Source: Phycisphaerales bacterium (lineage in GTDB: Bacteria > Planctomycetota > Phycisphaerae > Tepidisphaerales > Tepidisphaeraceae). From it: DNA of 10,118 bases. The stretch is taken from NCBI GenBank assembly GCA_003153655.1, contig PMAK01000242.1, forward strand, positions 12,276-22,393. Direction: 5' to 3'. Position numbers and translations under genes: made by a program. Every line of letters begins with the position of its first letter. Position 1 is the first letter of the stretch. Below the pieces are notes generated by a model. The model saw only the letters and a list, made by a program, of their open reading frames with translations. It was not told the origin of the DNA and did not search any database. This document shows, piece after piece, positions 5,183 through 10,118 of the stretch.

Positions 5183-7005
5183 CCGTCATGACTTCGCCAG
5201 AGGTGCAGGCCCGCCGAAATACCGCCGGGCGCATTGCGGTTGTGGTGCTATTGGTGCTTGGTCTGGTGGCGACGAGCTATCTTCGCGATTGGGCGATTGC
5301 CGATCACGAAGCCATCCGCAATAACGGCCGCCTTCCCCGCCCCGCCGCTTCCACGGAGTCTCCGCTCAGCACCATGCCCAGCTTTGCCACCGCCCTTTTG
5401 CTTGGCGGGTTGCGCGGGCCACTGGTCATGATTCTCTGGACCAGCAGTGAAACCCAGAAGCAACAGCATGACCTTCAGGATTTCGACACCAAAGTCGAAT
5501 GGATCCGCCTGCTTCAGCCGGAGTTCGATACGGTCCATCTGTTTCAGATCTGGAACAAGGCCTACAACATCTCCGTCCAGATGGCGAGCCTCCGCAATAA
5601 GTACACCACGATCCTGGACGCGATCGATTACGGCCAGAAAGTCGAGCGGGAGCGGCCGGATGACATCAATATTATCGCGGCGATAGCGGCGCTCTATGGT
5701 GACAAACTGGGAACCAGCGCCGAACACGTTTATTACCGCAGCCGCATCCGCCGGGAATCTCAAACGCTCACGCGAATTACATTCCCCGCCAACCGAGCGG
5801 ATGATTTCCGTACACTCGCCAGCAAAGTCGGTTGGATCGAGGATCAATCGCCGATCACCGTGGATTCCAAAACCCAAACCGACCAGGTGACGGTTGAGCC
5901 TGTCTCCGCCAAGCCGCTTGCCAATGAATTCACTGGCCCCGGAGTGAGCTATCTCACAGAGACGCGCCCGGATGCGCAGAAACACGATCCCAGTTGGCGT
6001 CGGGTCCGACTTAATCCGATGCTCGATGAGAACGGCTATATCCTGCCTGAGTTGCTGGATGCCCCGTATCCGCGGCCACCGAATCTGCCTGCCGCTCAGC
6101 AGTGGTATGACGGTTCAACCCTGCAGTTTCTCAAACAATATGAGCCCTATCCTTATGGCATTTCCACGCTCGCCCTTGCATACAACGACTATAAGCGCGC
6201 GCAGCTCCTGCAACTTCTTTGGAATCAGCACCACATTCAGTCCGGCGATACGGTTATCGACGCTCGTCCCGCCCTCTCGCTCAAGGATTGGGCCAAGGAT
6301 GAATGGGAACGTGGCCGGCGATATGAATTGCGGATGTGGGGGCTTAGCGTTCCGCAAAGCGCCGATCCGGTAGAACTGGAGAGCCCCACATCTGACGACG
6401 TCTTTGACAAGCCTTCGGCGGATGCGACTGACTATAACGCCGCCCTCTACAGTTACGCCCTTGGTTCGCGGCTGTTCCACGACGCCAGAGGAGAATTCCT
6501 GCAACACATGGAACGATACAAGACCAACGCTTCGGTCTATTTCGTGCATGTGGATGACACGATCAGCGGCGAGCAGTTAATGAAGGCCGACCATGATTAT
6601 CTCGCGGCCGCCAGCGCCAAGGGATCAGAGCGCGAGCGTCTTCTCCAGTCGGCGGCAGTGGCCTATCAGAATGCGATGCTTCAGTTTGCCGTTACGGTCA
6701 TGAAGTATTACATCGATGAGCCGGTTGCGGCGGAGGTGTTTCCCAAAGACCCCCGAACAGGTCGGCAATACAATCGAGCGAATATCGGAACGGTCGATCC
6801 TCGCCTTATTTTGCCATTGTTGAATGCCGCCGACGAAGCGACGGTGCGCTATTTAACCGACCCGGTAACTCATCAATACATGGCCGCCAGGGATAATTAC
6901 CACGACGACCGGGAGACCTACCGCCGGTATATGAACCGTTGCCAAAGCCGTCTGCATGCCATAGCACAGGCCCTACCGGCAGCCGGTGCAGCCACCGCCC
7001 CCTGA
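5179..7005 (+). CDS. Membrane-anchored, mostly helical protein of unknown function, partner of ABC-2 system
   Basis: 608 aa. AAGGAG at 5165-5170 lies 8 bases before the ATG, and the start overlaps the permease stop (ATGA), which indicates translational coupling. One clear membrane helix lies at residues 17-34 after a basic N-terminus (RR at 12-13, R18). A second hydrophobic stretch covers 69-88 and contains LLLGGLRGP...ILW; then LLQPEF (111-116) and IWNKAYNISV (124-133) follow. From memory, planctomycetes and relatives have proteins with an LGG(L/F)RG...LW...L(Q/E)PxF...WNxAYN signature and TPR-like helices, often beside ABC transporter genes; I cannot confirm this by search. Residues 90-175 look like TPR-type helix pairs. 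The rest is hydrophilic, rich in Tyr/Arg/Asp, without recognised catalytic motifs, and ends in an Ala-rich tail. The bulk probably lies in the periplasm as a scaffold or accessory subunit of the transporter. Function is inferred only from context. Confidence 0.85.
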   Translation: MTVMTSPEVQARRNTAGRIAVVVLLVLGLVATSYLRDWAIADHEAIRNNGRLPRPAASTESPLSTMPSFATALLLGGLRGPLVMILWTSSETQKQQHDLQDFDTKVEWIRLLQPEFDTVHLFQIWNKAYNISVQMASLRNKYTTILDAIDYGQKVERERPDDINIIAAIAALYGDKLGTSAEHVYYRSRIRRESQTLTRITFPANRADDFRTLASKVGWIEDQSPITVDSKTQTDQVTVEPVSAKPLANEFTGPGVSYLTETRPDAQKHDPSWRRVRLNPMLDENGYILPELLDAPYPRPPNLPAAQQWYDGSTLQFLKQYEPYPYGISTLALAYNDYKRAQLLQLLWNQHHIQSGDTVIDARPALSLKDWAKDEWERGRRYELRMWGLSVPQSADPVELESPTSDDVFDKPSADATDYNAALYSYALGSRLFHDARGEFLQHMERYKTNASVYFVHVDDTISGEQLMKADHDYLAAASAKGSERERLLQSAAVAYQNAMLQFAVTVMKYYIDEPVAAEVFPKDPRTGRQYNRANIGTVDPRLILPLLNAADEATVRYLTDPVTHQYMAARDNYHDDRETYRRYMNRCQSRLHAIAQALPAAGAATAP

Positions 7006-7020
7006 ACTGGCGACTTTTTT
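6996..7020 (+). terminator. Weak terminator candidate overlapping the end of the 608-aa gene
   Basis: CGCC (6996-6999) can pair with GGCG (7009-7012) across a 9-base loop that contains the TGA stop codon. The stem is followed by AC and TTTTTT (7015-7020). The T-run is good but the stem is only 4 bp, so termination here would be inefficient or Rho-assisted. Confidence 0.3.
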
Positions 7021-7032
7021 ACCCGGATTCCC

Positions 7033-7038
7033 TATACT
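7033..7038 (+). promoter_or_regulatory. Possible -10 element for the pdh operon
   Basis: TATACT differs from TATAAT at one base and is followed by AT. At 17-base spacing the -35 position (7010-7015) reads GCGACT, only three of six consensus bases. A start site about 7 bases after this -10 would fall at or near 7045 and leave a leader of roughly 180-210 bases before pdhA. A second, weaker pair (TTTGTA at 7132-7137, TACACT at 7156-7161) is less convincing. Confidence 0.3.
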
Positions 7039-7044
7039 ATCCTT

Positions 7045-7209
7045 GTGAAGCTAAACTATTGGCTGGATCAACAATTGAGTAATTCCAACATCCGGCCGAT
7101 AAGAAGGAAAAGAGCGTTGTTCAACAGGTACTTTGTAGGGGTGCCTAAAATCCATTACACTGGGGCATCCGCCGCCCCGGAAGGCACTATTTTGGCCTGC
7201 CGGCTTTGA
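7045..7209 (+). CDS. Possible leaderless small ORF (54 aa) upstream of pdhA
   Basis: A GTG at 7045 opens a frame to TGA at 7207-7209, 54 residues beginning VKLNYWLDQQ and continuing with a basic stretch (IRPIRRKR) and a Cys near the end. There is no SD before the GTG, but it sits about where transcription from TATACT at 7033-7038 would begin, so a leaderless mRNA is possible. Within the same frame, TTG at 7117 has AAGGA (7104-7108) 8 bases upstream and would give a 30-residue peptide. The K-L-N-Y-W start faintly recalls a small planctomycete family I remember only loosely; the remainder does not match it, so this could be a decayed copy. The frame ends 46 bases before the preferred pdhA start. 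It may be chance: no codon-bias or conservation test was possible. Confidence 0.25.
   Translation: MKLNYWLDQQLSNSNIRPIRRKRALFNRYFVGVPKIHYTGASAAPEGTILACRL
7141..7187 (+). promoter_or_regulatory. Nested hairpin in pdhA leader
   Basis: The outer stem pairs GTGCCT (7141-7146) with AGGCAC (7182-7187), 6 bp. The inner stem pairs CTGGGGC (7160-7166) with GCCCCGG (7174-7180), 7 bp including one G-U. The inner loop is ATCCGCC (7167-7173). A 13-base bulge on the 5' side and one A on the 3' side separate the stems. It lies 36 to 69 bases before the two candidate pdhA starts. There is no T-run, so it is not a standard terminator; it could be a regulatory RNA structure or protein-binding site. No known riboswitch class was recognised. 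Confidence 0.35.
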
Positions 7210-7243
7210 CGCTGAAATAACCATGACCACCCAAGTAATTAAT

Positions 7244-7247
7244 GGAG
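7244..7247 (+). promoter_or_regulatory. SD sequence GGAG that favours the second pdhA start
   Basis: GGAG is 8 bases before ATG 7256. The upstream in-frame ATG at 7223 has no purine-rich SD in the preceding 20 bases. The 11 extra residues from 7223 add nothing recognisable to the E1 alpha fold. Confidence 0.5.
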
Positions 7248-7255
7248 CTGTTGAA

Positions 7256-8287
7256 ATGCCAGTAGCCGATCAAATGGAGCGGCGTCCCGCGGCCAAGAAA
7301 CCTGATGGTCGCCTGGAACGCGAGCGGCTCCGGATGATGATGCTCATTCGTCGTTTCGAGGAGCGAACCTTTCAGGAGTACACCAAGCCAGGGCAGAAAA
7401 TCGGCGGCTTCTGCCATCTCTACAGCGGCCAGGAAGCGATCGCCGTCGGCACCTCGGCTATCTTCGATTCATCGAAGGATTATCTCGTCAACGGATATCG
7501 CTGCCACGGACATAGTCTTGCCCTCGGAATGGCGCCCCATGCCGCGATGGCGGAGTTATTCGGAAAGGCCACCGGCTGCTCCAAGGGAAAAGGCGGATCG
7601 ATGCACCTCTTCCAGGCCTCCGTCGGAAACAACGGCGGGCACGGAATCGTAGGAGGCCATCTTCCCCTGGCGGCGGGGATGGCGTTCGCGCAATGGTACA
7701 AAAAAAACGGCGGCGTAACGTTTTGCTTTATGGGGGACGGGGCGATCAATCAGGGGACTTTCAACGAATCACTCAATCTCGCCAGCCTGTATAAGCTCCC
7801 CTGTATTTACATCGTCGAAAACAACGGCATTGCCATGGGTACGCAGGTTGAGCGATCCAGCGCCGAAAAAGATTTGGTCCAGCGCGGCAGCGGATTTGCC
7901 ATGCCCCACTATGCCGTCGATGGGAATGATGTCGATCTTGTCATCGAAGGATTCTCCATCGCCAAGGAACGCGCCCAGCGCGGCGACGGCCCCAGCTATA
8001 TCGTGGCCAACACCTTCCGCTTCCGCGGGCATTCGATGTCGGACCCGCTGAAATACCGCACCAAAGAAGAATCCGAGCGAGCCAAGCTGCGCGACCCGAT
8101 CACGCTTTACACAGACCGCCTGAAGAAGGCGGGAGTGGTATCGGACTCGCAGCTCCAGGAAATGGAGCAGGCGGTAGCGGCGGAAATCAACGAAGCCGCA
8201 ACGCAAGCCGACGCCGATCCCTTCCCCGCCTTAGAAGACCGATTCAACGATATCCTGAGTGAAAAATACCCGTTCGAGCCGAGGTAA
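7256..8287 (+). CDS. pdhA: Pyruvate dehydrogenase E1 component, alpha subunit
   Basis: 343 aa from ATG 7256 (354 aa if ATG 7223 is used). It is the thiamine-diphosphate-binding subunit of the alpha2-beta2 E1, which decarboxylates pyruvate and passes the acetyl group to the lipoyl arm of E2 in the cytoplasm. In 343-aa numbering, GKGGSMH is 111-117, GGHLPLAAGMAFA follows, and the ThDP motif is GDG at 160-162 with NN at 189-190, giving GDG-x26-NN. RFRGHSMSDP (His 259 to Pro 264) is the phosphorylation-loop region; HSMSDP and YRTKEE are the pyruvate dehydrogenase form, whereas acetoin dehydrogenase alpha subunits usually have RGHxxGDP. The length is typical for the family. The gene begins an operon with a 78-aa orphan gene, pdhB and pdhC; the following gene starts 5 bases after its stop. 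Substrate assignment rests on loop motif and operon; the family is certain. Confidence 0.93.
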   Translation: MPVADQMERRPAAKKPDGRLERERLRMMMLIRRFEERTFQEYTKPGQKIGGFCHLYSGQEAIAVGTSAIFDSSKDYLVNGYRCHGHSLALGMAPHAAMAELFGKATGCSKGKGGSMHLFQASVGNNGGHGIVGGHLPLAAGMAFAQWYKKNGGVTFCFMGDGAINQGTFNESLNLASLYKLPCIYIVENNGIAMGTQVERSSAEKDLVQRGSGFAMPHYAVDGNDVDLVIEGFSIAKERAQRGDGPSYIVANTFRFRGHSMSDPLKYRTKEESERAKLRDPITLYTDRLKKAGVVSDSQLQEMEQAVAAEINEAATQADADPFPALEDRFNDILSEKYPFEPR

Positions 8288-8292
8288 TTGCG

Positions 8293-8529
8293 ATGGCGGA
8301 ACGCGAACCCGAACGGATTGATTTTGAAGATGAAATGCGCCGGTACGCCAACGCGGTGCCGTTCATACCGTTCGAGATTGTGACGACCAGCGGCGACCGA
8401 TATCAAGTACTGGAACGCCTTCAACTCGCGATGGCTGGAACAGCGATCGTACTGGTACTTCCCAAAACAGGGATTCAACTCCTTAGAAAAAATCAGATTA
8501 CCGCGCTGCATGTTCATGAGGCGGTTTGA
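8293..8529 (+). CDS. Small protein of unknown function inserted between pdhA and pdhB
   Basis: 78 aa. GAGG at 8281-8284, inside the last codons of pdhA, lies 8 bases before the ATG, and only 5 bases separate the two genes, so it is almost certainly co-transcribed. The acidic N-terminus (MAEREPERIDFEDEMRR) is followed by VPFIPFEIVTTSGDRYQV, then a hydrophobic strand (AIVLVLP) and a short C-terminal strand (ITALHV). The pattern (R)PF.PF.I....G..Y.V followed by two or three beta strands is like small planctomycete orphan proteins I recall, which occur in many unrelated places; no function is known for them. It has no signal peptide, membrane helix or Cys pair. It might be a small beta-barrel protein that binds PDH or something unrelated that landed in the operon. 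It is a gene by start signal, spacing and composition; its role is unknown. Confidence 0.82.
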   Translation: MAEREPERIDFEDEMRRYANAVPFIPFEIVTTSGDRYQVLERLQLAMAGTAIVLVLPKTGIQLLRKNQITALHVHEAV

Positions 8530-8554
8530 ATATCCAATAGCAGTTTGAGGTCAA

Positions 8555-9538
8555 ATGCCACAAATCCAATTCCGAGAAGCCCTCCGAGCCGCGATGACGG
8601 AGGAGATGGAGCGAGACGAAAACGTCTTTCTGATGGGCGAGGAAGTCGCCCAGTATCACGGGGCTTACAAAGTCTCCGAGGGAATGCTCGAGAAATTCGG
8701 TCCGCGCCGCGTGCTCGATACTCCCATCAGTGAAGCAGCGTTCTCCGGACTCGGTGTCGGCGCGGCCTGCTGCGGACTGCGGCCCATCATTGAATTCATG
8801 AGCTGGTCGTTCACGCTCGTCTGTCTCGATCAGATCGTCAATAACGCCGCCAACGTGCGATATATGTCCGGCGGGCAGTACAAAGTTCCGATTGTCTTCC
8901 GCGGCGGCAATGGCATCGCACACCAACTTGGCGCGACGCACAGCCATCGCCTGGAATCGGTTTGTGCCCGGATCCCCGGCCTGATCGTCGTGGCCCCGAG
9001 TACGCCATACGACGCTAAAGGTCTGCTCAAGACCTCCATTCGTTGCAATGATCCGGTGATCTTCCTCGAATCAGAGAAAATGCTTGGCGAAAAGGGCGAA
9101 ATTCCCAATGAGGAATATTTTCTGCCCATCGGCAAGGCCAACGTTGAGCGACAGGGGAAGGATGTGACGGTCGTGAGCTATGGCTGGCCACTTCAACGCG
9201 TTGTCCGCCCGGCGGTGGCGGCTCTGGAACAGGAACATGGCATCGACGTCGAACTCATCGATGTGCGAACCCTTCGCCCGCTGGATGTGGAGACCATTGC
9301 CGCATCCATCAAAAAGACCAATCGATGCGTAATCGTGGATGAAGACTGGGGTTATTGCGGCATGGGATCGGGAATCCTTCTCAAATTGCAGAAGCGATGC
9401 TTCGACGATCTCGACGCGCCCATCGAATATGTTCACAGTGACGAAATTCCGGTCCCCTTCTCCCATCCGTTGGAAGAAGCGATGCTGCCGAGCGTTGATC
9501 GGATCGTCACCGCCGTTAAGGAAGCCTGCTACAGGTAA
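8555..9538 (+). CDS. pdhB: Pyruvate dehydrogenase E1 component, beta subunit
   Basis: 327 aa, normal length. GAGG at 8547-8550 precedes the ATG by 4 bases. The N-terminal pyrimidine-binding domain begins MPQIQFREALRAAMTEEM, with GEEV at 28-31, DTPISE with Glu 60 (the residue expected to activate the ThDP aminopyrimidine), GLRPIIEFM, and the RGGNG...GATHSHRLES segment with His 129, the expected active-site histidine. The usual P of FRGPNG is G here, a mild variant. The C-terminal transketolase-like domain (about 190-327) has DVTVVSYG, VELIDVRTLRPLD and IVDEDW. It pairs with the alpha subunit from pdhA to form E1; E1 beta usually contacts the peripheral subunit-binding domain of E2. It sits 25 bases after the orphan gene and 4 bases before pdhC. 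Closely related branched-chain or acetoin E1 beta proteins are the alternatives. Confidence 0.95.
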   Translation: MPQIQFREALRAAMTEEMERDENVFLMGEEVAQYHGAYKVSEGMLEKFGPRRVLDTPISEAAFSGLGVGAACCGLRPIIEFMSWSFTLVCLDQIVNNAANVRYMSGGQYKVPIVFRGGNGIAHQLGATHSHRLESVCARIPGLIVVAPSTPYDAKGLLKTSIRCNDPVIFLESEKMLGEKGEIPNEEYFLPIGKANVERQGKDVTVVSYGWPLQRVVRPAVAALEQEHGIDVELIDVRTLRPLDVETIAASIKKTNRCVIVDEDWGYCGMGSGILLKLQKRCFDDLDAPIEYVHSDEIPVPFSHPLEEAMLPSVDRIVTAVKEACYR

Positions 9539-9542
9539 AAAC

Positions 9543-10118
9543 ATGCCCGCCGACATCACAATGCCACAGCTCAGCGACACCATGACCGACGGCACCGTCG
9601 TTAAATGGTTGAAAAAAGAAGGCGACAAAATCGCATCCGGCGAGAAAATTGCCGAGGTCGAGACGGATAAAGCCGTCATGGAGATGGAATCATTCGACGC
9701 GGGGGTTGTGGCGGCCCTGGTTGTCGCCGAAGGACAAAAAGTCGCCGTCGGTTCGCTGATGGCTGTGATCGCAACCGGCTCAGAAAATCCGGCGGAAGTG
9801 AAGAAGAAAATTGGATCGTCTGCGCCGGCCGCGGCATCCGCGCCGTCATCCCGGCAGGAAGTCGCCGCTTCGCGCAAGCCCGTAGCGGTTGCTGCCGCGC
9901 CGACTTCCAACTTTGCGCAGGCCAGCGCCGGTGAGATTCGCGAGCCGGACAGCGTCGGCCACGGCGCGACGCGCCAAGCCGCCACTTCCGTTCCAGCCGT
10001 TTCTCATCAGGGAAATGGCGGGCATCGCATCGCTATTTCACCATTGGCCCGGCGAATCGCCGCGGACAAGCATATCGATCTTCACGCCCTGCGCGGCTCC
10101 GGGCCCGGCGGGCGAATC
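9543..10118 (+). CDS. pdhC: Dihydrolipoamide acetyltransferase (E2) of pyruvate dehydrogenase, N-terminal part
   Basis: The first 192 codons are in view; the frame is open to the window edge. AGG at 9533-9535, in the end of pdhB, precedes the ATG by 7 bases. Residues 4-80 form one lipoyl domain: MPQLSDTMTDGTVVKWLKKE, then EVETDK43AVMEME with Lys 43 the lipoylated residue. An Ala/Ser/Pro-rich flexible linker covers about 84-160. Residues 161-192 begin the peripheral subunit-binding domain (ISPLARRIAAD...ALRGSGPGGRI), which binds E1 and/or E3. The catalytic acetyltransferase domain with its HxxxD motif must lie beyond the window. MPxLSxTMTxGT and the KKEGD...ETDKAxMEME form are those of mitochondrial and alphaproteobacterial PDH E2, which supports pyruvate as the operon's substrate. 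One lipoyl domain is seen, against three in Escherichia coli E2. Confidence 0.94.
   Translation, partial: MPADITMPQLSDTMTDGTVVKWLKKEGDKIASGEKIAEVETDKAVMEMESFDAGVVAALVVAEGQKVAVGSLMAVIATGSENPAEVKKKIGSSAPAAASAPSSRQEVAASRKPVAVAAAPTSNFAQASAGEIREPDSVGHGATRQAATSVPAVSHQGNGGHRIAISPLARRIAADKHIDLHALRGSGPGGRI

Noticed and set aside
5248..5985. 245-aa minus-strand ORF
   Set aside because: Antisense to the 608-aa gene, which has an SD, ATGA coupling and a membrane helix; no domain seen in the antisense product.
7698..7709. A8 run in pdhA giving an in-frame A AAA AAC slippery heptamer
   Set aside because: It simply encodes Lys-Lys-Asn within an intact E1 alpha frame; no downstream pseudoknot or meaningful alternative frame was found, so programmed frameshifting is not supported.
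9071..9985. 304-aa minus-strand ORF
   Set aside because: It lies antisense across pdhB and pdhC, both firmly identified; its Ala/Ser/Thr-rich translation is what high-GC coding DNA gives on the opposite strand.

Overview
The window looks like chromosomal DNA from a GC-rich Gram-negative bacterium, most likely a planctomycete (Phycisphaerae-like). That assignment is an inference from three things recalled from planctomycete genomes: an ABC-2 permease with a very large insert followed by a one-pass membrane protein carrying an LGG(L/F)RG...LW...WNxAYN signature, a small planctomycete-type orphan protein inside the pdh operon, and mitochondrial/alphaproteobacterial-type PDH subunits. No rRNA, tRNA, CRISPR array, transposase or integrase was seen. 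Most genes have a recognisable Shine-Dalgarno (SD) sequence, which I used to choose starts.

Layout. 1-231 is the C-terminal tRNA-binding domain of (probably) methionyl-tRNA synthetase. A hairpin plus T-run at 256-287 could end that transcript. 354-1151 is an unusual membrane protein with a LIM-type half zinc finger at the N-terminus and a CxxC-membrane segment-CxxC module at the C-terminus; its base composition is more AT-rich than its neighbours. 1152-1282 is a convergent gap with no clear signal. A YbgC/4-hydroxybenzoyl-CoA-type thioesterase lies on the minus strand (1283-1678), divergent from rpsU (bS21, 1735-1923).

2024-7005 is a three-gene plus-strand module: an ABC ATPase, an ABC-2-type permease of 738 aa with about 425 residues inserted between its membrane segments, and a 608-aa membrane-anchored, mostly helical protein of unknown function. 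The permease and the 608-aa gene overlap by 4 bases (ATGA). The ATPase and permease are separated by a strong hairpin plus T5 tract that looks like an intrinsic terminator or attenuator. The substrate is unknown. This is the best candidate in the window for a poorly described system.

7006-7222 is a 217-base leader holding a possible promoter, a possible leaderless 54-codon ORF and a nested hairpin. It is followed by a pyruvate dehydrogenase operon: pdhA (E1 alpha), a 78-aa protein of unknown function inserted between the two E1 subunits, pdhB (E1 beta), and the first 192 codons of pdhC (E2, with one lipoyl domain and the start of the E3/E1-binding domain), which runs off the window. Together the pdh genes would convert pyruvate to acetyl-CoA; E3 is not in view.
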